Positions 22,107-30,529 of a DNA stretch of 39,153 bases are shown one piece after another. The notes under the pieces are model-generated. The model was not told where the DNA came from and made no database searches. It saw only the letters and a program-made list of their open reading frames with translations. Each line of letters opens with the position of its first letter. Within the stretch, counting starts at the first letter, position 1. The stretch comes from Candidatus Thiomargarita nelsonii (GTDB lineage: Bacteria > Pseudomonadota > Gammaproteobacteria > Beggiatoales > Beggiatoaceae): positions 1 to 39,153 of the forward strand of contig JSZA02000066.1 of assembly GCA_000785145.2 (NCBI GenBank). Direction: 5' to 3'. The position numbers were made by a program, and so were the translations under genes.

Positions 22107-25100
22107 ATGCTACACATTCATACCAGTAATCGTCTTGAATATTTAATTCAAAATCTCGTCTCTGTTATTAACGCTAATCCGTTGCCTCCTTTAATTCAAG
22201 AAACCATTGTCGTGCAAAGTAAAGGGATGGAGCGCTGGGTGTCAATGCAATTGGCTCAATATTTTGGCGTTTGGGCTAATGGTGATTTCCCTTTTGCTAA
22301 TGCTATGTTGTGGCGCCTCTTTAAAGAGTCTTTGGGTTATTTGCCTGATGTTTCTCTTTTCGAGCGTGAAGTCATGGTGTGGAGTATCATGAATTTTTTG
22401 CCGGATTTTCTTGAGCATGAAGAGTTTATGGAACTCAATAATTATTTGCAGGGTGATGTGCAACATATTAAGCGTTTTCAATTGGCTTCTCGAATTGCTG
22501 AAGTCTTTGATCAATATTTGATGTATCGTCCAACTTGGATCGCTGATTGGGAAAATGGGGGGCAGCCACGCGAGTTAGTCAATGATTCTCAGGCGCGTTG
22601 GCAGGCTATTTTATGGCGTGCCTTGGTAAAGCGTTATGGTACACAGCATCGTGCATCATTGCGGGCCGATTTTTTTAGAAATGTGCAGCGTATCGTTCCA
22701 CGATTTCAGCGCGTTTCTGTGTTTGGCATTTCCGCTTTGCCGCCTTTTCATTTGGAGGTATTGGCAGAATTGGGGCGGGTGATTGATGTTTATGTCTTTT
22801 TGCTCAATCCTTGTCAAGAGTATTGGGGGGATATTCTTTCTGATAGCGAAATGGCGCATATTAAGCGTTCTCAGGAGGAACAGTATCTTGAAAAGGGTAA
22901 TGCTTTGTTGGCTTCTATGGGCAAAATGGGGCGCGATTTTATTGATATTTTCAATGAATATCCACATAACGCTCAGGAATATTTCGAGTCGCCTGATGAG
23001 GAGCGGTTGCTTCATTGTATTCAGTCAGATATTTTGCATTTGCGTGAGCGTGGGGAGGCGGGAAAAACGCCGATTGATGCAGAGGATATGTCTATCCAAG
23101 TTCATGCTTGTCATAGTCCAATGCGTGAAGTCGAGGTGTTGCATGATCAATTGTTGGCTTTGTTTGAGGATAATCCGACGCTTTTGCCTAAAGATGTGTT
23201 GGTGATGATGCCTGATATTGAAACTTATGCGCCGTTTATTGAGGCGGTATTTGATACGATACCTGATGAATCCAAGCGAATTCCTTTTAGTATTGCTGAT
23301 CGCAGTTTGCGTGGTAAAAGTGCTTTGATTGATACCTTTTTCAGTATTTTAGAACTCAGCAAGCGCCGTTTTTCGGTGACTGATGTTTTGGCGGTGTTAG
23401 AGGATGAGGCGGTGCAAAGGCGTTTTGGGTTGAGTGAGCAGGATTTAGATTTGATTCGGCTTTGGATAGATAAGACGGGTATTCGTTGGGGTATGGATAA
23501 GTCGGATCGGGCTCGCCAAAATTTGCCCGCTTTTGAGGAGAATACTTGGCGGGCGGGTTTAAATCGTTTGTTGCTTGGGTATGCTTTGCCTAATTCTTCA
23601 CCTAATTCTTCCCACTCTTTCCTTTTTCAAGGTATTTTGCCGTTTGATGAGATTGAGGGTGGTGAGACTTTGGTACTGGGTAAGTTGATTAGCTTTGTTG
23701 AAAATTTGTTTGATTGTGTGCAATCATTGGATGTGTCACAGTCTTTAGAAGAGTGGGCGACATTTTTAATGGGTGTTTTGGAGAGTTTTTTTAGTCCCGA
23801 TGAGAACAGTGAAGGGGATGCTCAAGAAATTCGTCGGGTATTGAGTAGTTTAGTTGAAAATAGTCATCGGGCTGATTTTAAGGATGAGGTGAGCCATGAG
23901 GTGATGTTGGGTTATTTGAGTCAGTATTTGGAAAGTGAGCCTTTGCCAAGCAATTTTTTGACGGGTTATATGTCTTTTTGTGCGATGTTGCCCATGCGGA
24001 GTATTCCTTTTAAAATGATTTGTTTGTTAGGTTTGAATGATCAAACTTTTCCACGCCCTAATAAGCCGCTTAGTTTTGATCTGATTGCTAAAAATCCGAA
24101 ACGCGGTGATCGTTCGCGTCGTCAAAATGATCGTTATCTTTTTTTAGAGGCGCTCTTGTCGGCGCGTGAGTATTTTTATATGAGTTATGTTGGGCAAAAT
24201 ATTCATGATAATACGGTGATGCCGCCGTCGGTGTTGGTGAGCGAATTGTTGGATTATATCAGTAAGGGTTTTGTGTTGCCAAATTTGGTGACTCTTCATC
24301 CGTTGCAAGCTTTTAGTCCGCGTTATTTTAATGGGAAGGATAAACGTTTGTTCAGTTTTTCTAGTGAATATTGTGTGGCGAGTGCTGCGCTGCTGAATGA
24401 GCGTCGAGAGGGTCAATCTTTTTTTGTTAATCCATTGCCTGAGCCGATAGCGGAGTGGAAAACGGTTGATATTAATCGCTTAGTTCGCTTTTTTAAAAAT
24501 CCTGCCGCTTTTTTGTTAAGAGAACGTTTAGGTATTTCGCTACAAACTTCAAAGAAGTTTGTTAAGGAAAGCGAGCCTTTTGAGGTGGAAGGGTTGGAGC
24601 GTTATGCTTTGAAACAGTTGTTGGTGGAAAAAAGTTTAGAGGGGATGGATTTGCAAGCTTATCAATCCATTGCGAAAGCGGGTGGAGAATTGCCACATGG
24701 TAAGATAGGGGATTATGTTTATAGTGAATTAATAAAAGAGATACAGGGTTTTGTTAGGCGTGTGCAGGAGGTGACGCAACAGGAAAAAAGGGATGCGATT
24801 GCGGTCAATCTGAGGATTGGAGATATACATATTACGGGACGTTTAAGCCGATTATGGCGCGATAATTTGATACATTATCGTTGTGCTAAGTTGAAGGTAA
24901 AAGATTATATTCAAGTTTGGATTTATCATTTAATTTTGAATAGTTTAAAGGATAAGGATTTGCCTCGTCATAGTTTATTGATTGGTGAAGAGGGTGGTTG
25001 TGAATATCAACCGGTGAGTCATAGTGAGGAGATTTTAGATAGTTTGTTGAAATTATATTGGCAAGGGCTTGTTGAGCCTTTGCGTTTTTTTCCTGAGTCT

Positions 25101-25331
25101 TCTTTGACGTTTGCGGAAAATATCAGGTGGGGTAAAACGGAAGATGAGGCTTTTGTCCGCGCACAGGAAAGTTGGGTGGGGAGTTCTAATAAGCGGGGAG
25201 AGGCGGAGGATGATTATTATCAGTTGTGTTTTGGTCCGCCGGAGGAAAGTACGGCGTTAGAGAATGGGCAGTTTAAAATTTTGGCTAAGGCGTTTTTTGA
25301 GCCTTTGTTGGCGCATAAGGCTAAATCTTAA
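22107..25331 (+). CDS. recC: RecC, exodeoxyribonuclease V gamma subunit
   Basis: The 1074-residue product starts MLHIHTSNRLEYL, then QSKGMERWVSMQLAQ and FPFANAMLW, as in RecC N-termini. Mid-protein features include SVFGISALPPFHLEVLAELG. The conserved C-terminal inactive-nuclease region includes RSIPFKMICLLGLND, FPRPNKPLSFDLIA and RSRRQNDRYLFLEALLSARE. Length is near that of the Escherichia coli protein. RecC recognises Chi and channels DNA in the RecBCD double-strand-break repair enzyme. recB and recD do not follow: repeat DNA begins right after the stop. The start ATG has no evident Shine-Dalgarno; TATAAT lies immediately upstream (22097-22102). Confidence 0.95.
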   Translation: MLHIHTSNRLEYLIQNLVSVINANPLPPLIQETIVVQSKGMERWVSMQLAQYFGVWANGDFPFANAMLWRLFKESLGYLPDVSLFEREVMVWSIMNFLPDFLEHEEFMELNNYLQGDVQHIKRFQLASRIAEVFDQYLMYRPTWIADWENGGQPRELVNDSQARWQAILWRALVKRYGTQHRASLRADFFRNVQRIVPRFQRVSVFGISALPPFHLEVLAELGRVIDVYVFLLNPCQEYWGDILSDSEMAHIKRSQEEQYLEKGNALLASMGKMGRDFIDIFNEYPHNAQEYFESPDEERLLHCIQSDILHLRERGEAGKTPIDAEDMSIQVHACHSPMREVEVLHDQLLALFEDNPTLLPKDVLVMMPDIETYAPFIEAVFDTIPDESKRIPFSIADRSLRGKSALIDTFFSILELSKRRFSVTDVLAVLEDEAVQRRFGLSEQDLDLIRLWIDKTGIRWGMDKSDRARQNLPAFEENTWRAGLNRLLLGYALPNSSPNSSHSFLFQGILPFDEIEGGETLVLGKLISFVENLFDCVQSLDVSQSLEEWATFLMGVLESFFSPDENSEGDAQEIRRVLSSLVENSHRADFKDEVSHEVMLGYLSQYLESEPLPSNFLTGYMSFCAMLPMRSIPFKMICLLGLNDQTFPRPNKPLSFDLIAKNPKRGDRSRRQNDRYLFLEALLSAREYFYMSYVGQNIHDNTVMPPSVLVSELLDYISKGFVLPNLVTLHPLQAFSPRYFNGKDKRLFSFSSEYCVASAALLNERREGQSFFVNPLPEPIAEWKTVDINRLVRFFKNPAAFLLRERLGISLQTSKKFVKESEPFEVEGLERYALKQLLVEKSLEGMDLQAYQSIAKAGGELPHGKIGDYVYSELIKEIQGFVRRVQEVTQQEKRDAIAVNLRIGDIHITGRLSRLWRDNLIHYRCAKLKVKDYIQVWIYHLILNSLKDKDLPRHSLLIGEEGGCEYQPVSHSEEILDSLLKLYWQGLVEPLRFFPESSLTFAENIRWGKTEDEAFVRAQESWVGSSNKRGEAEDDYYQLCFGPPEESTALENGQFKILAKAFFEPLLAHKAKS

Positions 25332-25383
25332 CGACAGGCAAGATATTAGTACAACGGATTTGCGGAATAAACTGATTTTAAAA

Positions 25384-25530
25384 CCCTTGAAACGAAGTAA
25401 CGGAGCTGGCGACGTTCATCACGGATTTTACGGATGACACAGATTAAAAACATGAAAACACTCATTATCTTCTAATCTTTTGACTTTGACTTTAAATCCG
25501 TGTAATCCGTAAAATCCGTGATTCAATGTT
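25384..25530. repeat. R2 inverted-repeat element, copy downstream of recC
   Basis: Outer parts CTTGAAACGAAG and GTTCATCACGGATTTTACGG, with complementary CCGTAAAATCCGTG at the right. The core runs from GGATGACACAGATTAAAAAC to TTTAAATCCGTGTAATCC. In the copy at 29839-29996 the core is inverted relative to the left flank. No gene is visible between 25331 and 25560. Confidence 0.8.
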
Positions 25531-25562
25531 TTTTAGTAAGTAAACAAAGGAAAAAACAAACC

Positions 25563-25625
25563 ATGCCACTAGCATCCCTAATAAAAACGGGCATAAGCAC
25601 ACTCCTATCGGACATCAAAATTTAA
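25563..25625 (+). pseudogene. 5' fragment of the kinase-FGE gene
   Basis: The 20 codons read MPLASLIKTGISTLLSDIKI and then stop. They match the start of the protein at 26503 (MPLPSLIKTGISTLLSDI) almost exactly, including the AAAGGAAAAAA leader. Homology ends after GACATCA. This supports 26503 as the true start of the long gene. After it lies an AATCAA hexamer run (about 25641-25663). Confidence 0.8.
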
Positions 25626-25693
25626 AAATGGATAAGTCAAAACAATCAAAATCAAAATCAAAATCAATAACGGAAAGGATTATATTTAAAAAA

Positions 25694-25736
25694 GGATAAG
25701 TCAAAACCCAAGCCCAGATATGGTTTTGACTTATCC
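25694..25736. repeat. GGATAAGTCAAAACC inverted repeat
   Basis: Arms GGATAAGTCAAAACC and GGTTTTGACTTATCC with a CAAGCCCAGATAT loop. Here the arm order is reversed compared with 19720-19764. Confidence 0.85.
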
Positions 25737-25794
25737 CTTCTAAAATGTAATCATCCTACGCTGGCTTAGTTCTAAAAAGGCTGAATATTTTTGT

Positions 25795-26133
25795 TCAAAT
25801 GACTAACACAACAGCTAAGCCCTTCGTAATGGCTTCCATTTCCTTCTCCGATAATTCGCCCAATTTTTTCACGAACCGTTGCTGAGCAACAGAACGTACT
25901 TGAAATGTATCCGCACAGGATTGTTTTCGTAATCCATTGAGTGTTGAAGGCTCAATTTTTATCAACCAGGGTGCCGCTGTATAGCGTTCTTGCCAATTGG
26001 TAATAGGCACAATGACCCGTAATGGAAGAAGACCAATGCTATCATGGCTGACAACAATTGCCGGACGAGTCTTTTTGATTTCGGCTCCAATTGTTGGGTC
26101 GAGGTTAATCAACCATATTTCGCCTCTACGCAT
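25795..26133 (-). CDS. MazF/PemK-type toxin (type II TA)
   Basis: The ATG at 26133 opens MRRGEIWLINLDPTIGAEIK, the classic PemK/MazF opening strand. KTRPAIVVSHDSIG, LRVIVPITNW and DTFQVRSVAQQRFVKKLGEL follow. The 112-residue length fits. The family members are ribosome-independent mRNA interferases. The start overlaps the antitoxin stop by 8 bases (ATGCGTAG), typical of such operons. A longer frame beginning MEKIF is less likely. It appears intact. Confidence 0.88.
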   Translation of the reverse strand: MRRGEIWLINLDPTIGAEIKKTRPAIVVSHDSIGLLPLRVIVPITNWQERYTAAPWLIKIEPSTLNGLRKQSCADTFQVRSVAQQRFVKKLGELSEKEMEAITKGLAVVLVI

Positions 26134-26383
26134 AAAAATCTTCTCCATCCAAACCAGTAAATGCCGTTAACTCTTGATCATTCATATAATCATCAAATAA
26201 AGTTTGAGCCGCTTTTTCTAAGGTATCGTTTTGTAGTTTAACATCATTGTTGGTTGACAGTCTCGCCCAGACATTTATTTTTTGCTGTGCTTTCATTTGT
26301 AGGAAAGTAATAAACTCAGCTAGTTCAGGCAAAAAATTGTCTGGCAAAGTTTTAATGGCTTGGTAGAGAATTACCCTTTGCAT
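26126..26383 (-). CDS. Antitoxin of the MazEF-like module
   Basis: The ATG at 26383 has TTGGAG upstream. The 85-residue product (MQRVILYQAIKTLPDNFLPE, LAEFITFLQMKAQQK) resembles the DUF2281 / VapB-like helical antitoxin group in its opening. An acidic C-terminal tail ends in GLDGEDFYA and is probably the toxin-binding part. Overlap with the toxin gene supports the role. It likely represses its own promoter, which would lie in the AT-rich stretch before 26412. Confidence 0.8.
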   Translation of the reverse strand: MQRVILYQAIKTLPDNFLPELAEFITFLQMKAQQKINVWARLSTNNDVKLQNDTLEKAAQTLFDDYMNDQELTAFTGLDGEDFYA

Positions 26384-26411
26384 ACTATATCTCCAAATAT
26401 CCAAAAAGTTA

Positions 26412-26468
26412 TATGATGGGTGCGATCTATCCTTGGTTAGTATATAATTTAAAAAAGCTTTATGTCAA
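26412..26468 (+). repeat. R1 leader repeat, copy upstream of the kinase gene
   Basis: Same TATGATGGGTGCGATCTATC module as 21872-21937, with TTAGTATATAAT. It is open in frame with the kinase gene (MMGAIYPWLVYNL), but the same peptide-like translation occurs before recC, so it is better read as a leader than as coding. Confidence 0.65.
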
Positions 26469-26502
26469 ACGAATAAACCCAAAGGAAAAAATAAAAAAAA
26501 CC

Positions 26503-29466
26503 ATGCCACTACCATCCCTAATAAAAACGGGCATAAGCACACTCCTATCGGACATCATCATAGAAGATAGCAGCAAAGCCATCAACATCTTAAAAGAGCA
26601 CTTTACATTTAGAGCCGACGAAATCACCAAAGGCTACCAAGACAGCTATGGCTATGCCATCACTGCGATCACCGTCGGGCTCGCTGCCCCTGAGCAAAAA
26701 TTAGCCTTTATCCAAAAAATTCTCCACTCAAAAATAACCCGTGATTTTTCAGACGCCATTGAAACCAACTATTTGCAACCCTTTGCCCAACAGCGCGGCG
26801 ACTCTTTATCATCATTACGCAAACAACTGATTGAACAACTCAATCAACTGATTAAACACAAAGATCAGTTATTTGAGATCAAACAATTCGATTTAGCCGC
26901 CCTCATTAATTATCAAGGCTCACTCGCTATCACCCAATCAGTGTTAGCCGAATTGCAACAAATCAAAGTCAAAGTGGATGACACATTAGCCGCTTTTCTC
27001 AATCAAGATGATCTGTTAGGCAAAGCGATGCTCTACTTTTTCCACGAAATCATCCGCAAAGATGAGCGCGTCGCCAAAACGCAAGCCGCCTTGCAACGAG
27101 AAGGTTTGGCGATTCAGGGGCAAAATATCGAGTCGGCACTCAAAACGGCTCATGACAATCTCAGTCAAGCCGCCGCCTCACAATCGACACAATTGGTTGA
27201 AATCGCGCAACAGTTGCAACATTTACAACAAGCCCAATCCGCTTGGCAAAGTCGTAGCCAATTATTATCAGAATTAACCGCGCAATTTTCCGCTTGGCGC
27301 GAGTTATTAAATCACCGGCTCGATCAATTACTCAACGGCGTCAAACAAGTCTTTGAAAAAATAGAAGAAGTGCATGAAGAAGTCAAAGACATCAAAAGCG
27401 TGGTTGAAGAAATTTTAGCTAAACTCATGGCGCGTCAAAATTTATCTTCACAACTCATGGCGCGTGACGAATTCACTCAACACAATAGCAGCAGCCTCAA
27501 AATCATTCGGGATGTCGCTTTACAATTTAAAGAATTGCCCACGACAGATCCTGAATATAGCCGTCTCTCTATCATGGTGGGCAGTGCGCTGTCTTCAACG
27601 GGCAATTTGGAACAGGCTGAAGATTTTTTTAGAAAAGCCATTGAAAATTCAAAAACGGAGGCAGAAAAAGCCTTAGCCCATTTTAACTTGTTTCAAGTGT
27701 ATCTACGGCGCAAAGCCTATCAACAAGCTTTGGCAGAATTACAAGTCGCCATTGAGTTCGATGAAGATCGATATGCTTTGCATGACATACGCAAAGGTTA
27801 TTATCCGATTGAAAAATTATTGGGAGCGGGCGGCATGGGGTGTGTGTTCCTGTGCCAAAATAAAAACCGTTTGCACAACAAACAAAAACGTGTTGTCGTC
27901 AAATGTTTTTGGGAAACGCTCAAGGGAGATATCAATGAAGTCTTTAAAGAGCCCTTTGCCATGAGCGACATCGGCAGTGAATTTGTACCAAAACCGCTGG
28001 ATTATGGTTATAGCAAAGCAGATCGGGCTTATTTCGTGACGGAATATATTGAGGGTGCGATTGATGGTGAAAGCTGGCTAGAAAAATATGGGACTATGGA
28101 TTTAGAGACGACTTTAGATGTGGGCTTACAGGTGGCGAAAGCTTTGCAACTGGCGCATGATAAGGGGATTTATCATTTAGACTTGAAACCAGCAAATATC
28201 CTACTCAAACGCACTCAATCCGGCATTAGCGTTAAGATTATTGACTTTGGATTATCTCAAGTAGCGACTTCTTTGGGGGAAAGGGCAAAAAGTCAAAGTG
28301 GTTTGAGTGCTTTTGGGCAAGCGGTGATTTGTGGGACTTTGGACTATGCGCCGCCAGAACAACAAAGTTTCTCACGTGCGTGCTCACCGGATGCGAAAAA
28401 TGATGTCTTTGCGTTTGGTGCGACGATGTATCGTTTATGTACGAAAAAAAGACCACGCCCGTTTAGAGAACGCGATTTGCCAAAGGTGCAGGCGTTGCGT
28501 GATTTGTTGTGCGATTGTGTTGAGGATGATCGGGCAAATCGACCGGATTCGGCGCGGGATTTGGTGAGTCAGTTAGAAAATATTGTGGGTAGGAGTCCAA
28601 ACGGCAGGAAGGACGTCCAAGATAAATCTTGGACTCCGGAAATTTTTGAATTCGAGACAGTCAGAGTCAATGCCAATGGAGAAATCACTCACCGAGAACG
28701 CAAACAAGCCCGCTATCAAACGGAGGATTTGGGTAAGGGTGTCAATTTGGAAATGGTGTATATTCCGGGTGGGACATTTATGATGGGTTCACCTGAAAAT
28801 GAAAAAGGCAGGTGGAGTAGTGAAAGTCCACAACATCAAGTGACAATAGAGCCCTTCTATATGAGCAAATATCTCGTCACTCAAGCACAGTGGAAGGCGG
28901 TAATGGGGAATAATCCGTCTTACTTTAAAGGGGAGAATCGTCCGGTCGAAAATGTTTCATGGGATGATGCGGTCAAATTTTGTCAGCGACTTTCCGAAAA
29001 AACGGGCAAAAGGTATGGCTTGCCTTCTGAAGCGCAATGGGAATATGGCTGTCGTGCGGGTACGACTACGCCTTTTGATTTTGGGGAGACGATTACTACT
29101 GATTTGGCTAACTATGACGGTAATCGTGGCCAAACAACTGACGTGGGAAGCTTTCCGCCGAATGCTTTTGGATTGTACGATATGCACGGAAATTTGTGGG
29201 AGTGGTGTGCTGATCCTTGGCATGATAACTATGAGGGGGCACCTAGTGATGGGCGTGTTTGGGAAGAGGAAGAAGACAAAGAAGAAAAGGAAGAAGGATT
29301 TTTCGCTAAATTATTTGGAGGTAAAAAGGTAGAAAAATCAATCCGTTTGTCCTTGCGCGGCGGCTCGTGGATCAACGACACGACGAGGGTGCGATCGGCT
29401 GACCGCAACGACTGGAGGCCGACTAACCGCATCGACGGCGTGGGCTTTCGGCTCGCCAGGCTATAA
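26503..29466 (+). CDS. Ser/Thr kinase-TPR-FGE fusion with DGR-like variable C-terminus
   Basis: The start at 26503 is supported by the duplicated 5' end at 25563. The 987-residue product has a helical, partly coiled-coil N-terminal half (1-340), TPR-like repeats (about 350-427), and a Hanks-type kinase domain (about 435-695). The kinase has GAGGMG at 441, Lys467 in VVVK, HLDLKPAN at 558 (HRD changed to HLD, Asp kept), DFG at 581, and APPEQ. It looks catalytically competent. A linker at about 697-712 is translated from a dispersed palindrome. The FGE/SUMF1 domain (747-987) includes MVYIPGGTFMMGS, LPSEAQWEYGCRAG, GNLWEW, and ends LRGGSW...GFRLARL. As in the protein at 2203, the terminal block lacks the FGE cysteine pair. 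No signal peptide or TM: a cytoplasmic receptor kinase whose lectin-like tip may be diversified. Confidence 0.9.
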   Translation: MPLPSLIKTGISTLLSDIIIEDSSKAINILKEHFTFRADEITKGYQDSYGYAITAITVGLAAPEQKLAFIQKILHSKITRDFSDAIETNYLQPFAQQRGDSLSSLRKQLIEQLNQLIKHKDQLFEIKQFDLAALINYQGSLAITQSVLAELQQIKVKVDDTLAAFLNQDDLLGKAMLYFFHEIIRKDERVAKTQAALQREGLAIQGQNIESALKTAHDNLSQAAASQSTQLVEIAQQLQHLQQAQSAWQSRSQLLSELTAQFSAWRELLNHRLDQLLNGVKQVFEKIEEVHEEVKDIKSVVEEILAKLMARQNLSSQLMARDEFTQHNSSSLKIIRDVALQFKELPTTDPEYSRLSIMVGSALSSTGNLEQAEDFFRKAIENSKTEAEKALAHFNLFQVYLRRKAYQQALAELQVAIEFDEDRYALHDIRKGYYPIEKLLGAGGMGCVFLCQNKNRLHNKQKRVVVKCFWETLKGDINEVFKEPFAMSDIGSEFVPKPLDYGYSKADRAYFVTEYIEGAIDGESWLEKYGTMDLETTLDVGLQVAKALQLAHDKGIYHLDLKPANILLKRTQSGISVKIIDFGLSQVATSLGERAKSQSGLSAFGQAVICGTLDYAPPEQQSFSRACSPDAKNDVFAFGATMYRLCTKKRPRPFRERDLPKVQALRDLLCDCVEDDRANRPDSARDLVSQLENIVGRSPNGRKDVQDKSWTPEIFEFETVRVNANGEITHRERKQARYQTEDLGKGVNLEMVYIPGGTFMMGSPENEKGRWSSESPQHQVTIEPFYMSKYLVTQAQWKAVMGNNPSYFKGENRPVENVSWDDAVKFCQRLSEKTGKRYGLPSEAQWEYGCRAGTTTPFDFGETITTDLANYDGNRGQTTDVGSFPPNAFGLYDMHGNLWEWCADPWHDNYEGAPSDGRVWEEEEDKEEKEEGFFAKLFGGKKVEKSIRLSLRGGSWINDTTRVRSADRNDWRPTNRIDGVGFRLARL
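28591..28637. repeat. GTCCAA palindrome pair inside the kinase gene
   Basis: AGGAGTCCAA, a 10-base spacer, then GGACGTCCAAGATAAATCTT and GGACTCC. The unit is in frame with the gene and encodes RSPNGRKDVQDKSWTP between the kinase and FGE domains. Elsewhere the same unit is intergenic. Confidence 0.85.
29353..29463 (+). other. Candidate DGR variable region VR2
   Basis: This is the 37-codon block ending two codons before the stop that aligns with VR1 (3217-3327). Variable residues are I, N, T, T / N, D, W, R / N, I, D, G against D, F, A, G / D, G, G, Q / V, L, R, L in VR1, in three clusters of four. Several variable codons here are AAC, ATC, GAC or ACG, closer to an adenine-rich template than VR1. 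Homology between the two genes drops sharply upstream of it. Confidence 0.65.
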
Positions 29467-29477
29467 CGCTTTGTTAT

Positions 29478-29536
29478 TTATCTCTTTTACTCTTTTCTTT
29501 TTTTTCTTTTTTTTCTTTTTTTTTGTTTTTTTTGTT
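29478..29536. repeat. Pyrimidine tract after VR2
   Basis: Runs of CTTTT, CTTTTTTTT and GTTTTTTTTGTTTT lie directly behind the variable region. Together with the GGGTTTTT array after VR1, both candidate variable regions are followed by low-complexity, structure-prone DNA. Confidence 0.7.
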
Positions 29537-29607
29537 TTGCTTGAAAGGAAAAAAATCTTAAAATAAAAGAAAGGTCGTTGTATTGGTACGTGGGGCACGC
29601 GCAGCGG

Positions 29608-29745
29608 CAATGCCATTTAGTTAAGCCTAAAACCATACATGTAGGGTGGATTAAGCCTGTAGAGTATCCACCTGATTTCTATATAAATATAGGTGGATAC
29701 GCTACCGCTTAATCCACCCTACATGAGCTTAACTTAATGGCATTG
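29608..29745. mobile_element. MITE, 138 bp, 11-bp target-site duplication
   Basis: TIRs CAATGCCATTTAGTTAAG and CTTAACTTAATGGCATTG (one change in the left end). Flanks ACGCGCAGCGG at 29597-29607 and 29746-29756 are identical. The interior hairpin is the TGTAGGGTGGATTAAGC type. It inserted in intergenic sequence. Confidence 0.92.
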
Positions 29746-29838
29746 ACGCGCAGCGGGCGCCGCTAAATTTTTGATATTAACCACTTTAATGTAATGGTTA
29801 TTAAGTTTATTGATTACGTGCCGATTGAGTACAGCTAA

Positions 29839-29996
29839 CCCTTGAAACGAAGATCCTGCGCTGGCAACGTTCATCACGGATTTTACGGATGACACGGATT
29901 ACGCGGATTTAAAGTCAAAAGATCAGATTAATGAGTGTTTTCAGGTTTTTAATCCGTGTCATCCGTGTCATCCGTAAAATCAGCGATTCAAGGTTT
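29839..29996. repeat. R2 inverted-repeat element, copy downstream of the kinase gene
   Basis: Same left flank as 25384 (CTTGAAACGAAG, CTGGCAACGTTCATCACGG) but the core is in the opposite orientation: TTTAAAGTCAAAAGATCAGA precedes ATGAGTGTTTTCAGGTTTTT. The right arm is GTCATCCGTAAAATC. A half site GGATAAGTCAAAACC follows at 30003. Confidence 0.8.
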
Positions 29997-30093
29997 AAAA
30001 AAGGATAAGTCAAAACCCAAGCCCAGATATGACTTAAAAGGACAAAACGAGGTTTAGAAATTTCGCAGAGCAACATAACATATAGAAAAATTA

Positions 30094-30177
30094 TGGCAAA
30101 AAAAAAGCGCAGCCCAAGGAGCCTACGCTGATGCCCTGATTTTGTACGCACAAGCGCAAAAAGTGGGAAGGGATTAA
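30094..30177 (+). pseudogene. Short C-terminal gene fragment
   Basis: One frame reads AQGAYADALILYAQAQKVGR and ends at TAA (30177). It is protein-like but has no start or upstream continuation. It lies 6 bp before the VapB remnant. No family can be assigned. Confidence 0.2.
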
Positions 30178-30183
30178 AAAAGT

Positions 30184-30356
30184 ATGACAGAGCAACTCAT
30201 CTTTTCACAACACTTCCAGAAAATTTAAAACGGGAAGTGAATCAAGTCAGTCAAGCAAGGAAGCCTAAAAAAAGAACTTTTGGTAGTGCCAAAGGCAAGT
30301 ATCAACTGGCACCTGATTTTGATGCACCATTAAACGATTTTAAAGACTATATGTAA
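30184..30356 (+). pseudogene. VapB/DUF2281-type antitoxin remnant
   Basis: The ATG at 30184 reads MTEQLIFSQ, then a frameshift; the other frame continues LPENLKREVNQVSQARKPKK, RTFGSAKGKYQLAPDFDAPL and NDFKDYM. The second half is diagnostic of DUF2281-type antitoxins that pair with PIN toxins. One lost or gained base near 30210 breaks it. The stop overlaps the next ATG (TAATG). Confidence 0.75.
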
Positions 30357-30450
30357 TGAAATTTCTAATTGATACACATTTTTATGCTTTGTCGCAGGAT
30401 CATTGGAATTGAGTGAAACGGCGAGAGAAAAATTTTTGATGTCTATTTGA
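30356..30450 (+). pseudogene. VapC (PIN) toxin N-terminal remnant
   Basis: It begins MKFLIDTH, the opening strand with the first PIN acidic residue, then frameshifts. The other frame reads LCFVAGSLELSETAREKFLM before stopping at 30450. The rest of the PIN domain is lost. With the antitoxin relic upstream it was a VapBC pair. Confidence 0.75.
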
Positions 30451-30529
30451 AAGAAAAATTGGTAAGAAGGATTTGGTGAATCGCTGGGCAACGTTGTTGC
30501 CCAACATTTCTCGTTCCCACGCGGCGCAA

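Noticed and set aside
26413..26502. N-terminal extension of the kinase (MMGAIYPWLVYNL...)
   Set aside because: The same translation occurs in the repeat before recC (21873), and the duplicated 5' end at 25563 starts at the MPL codon.
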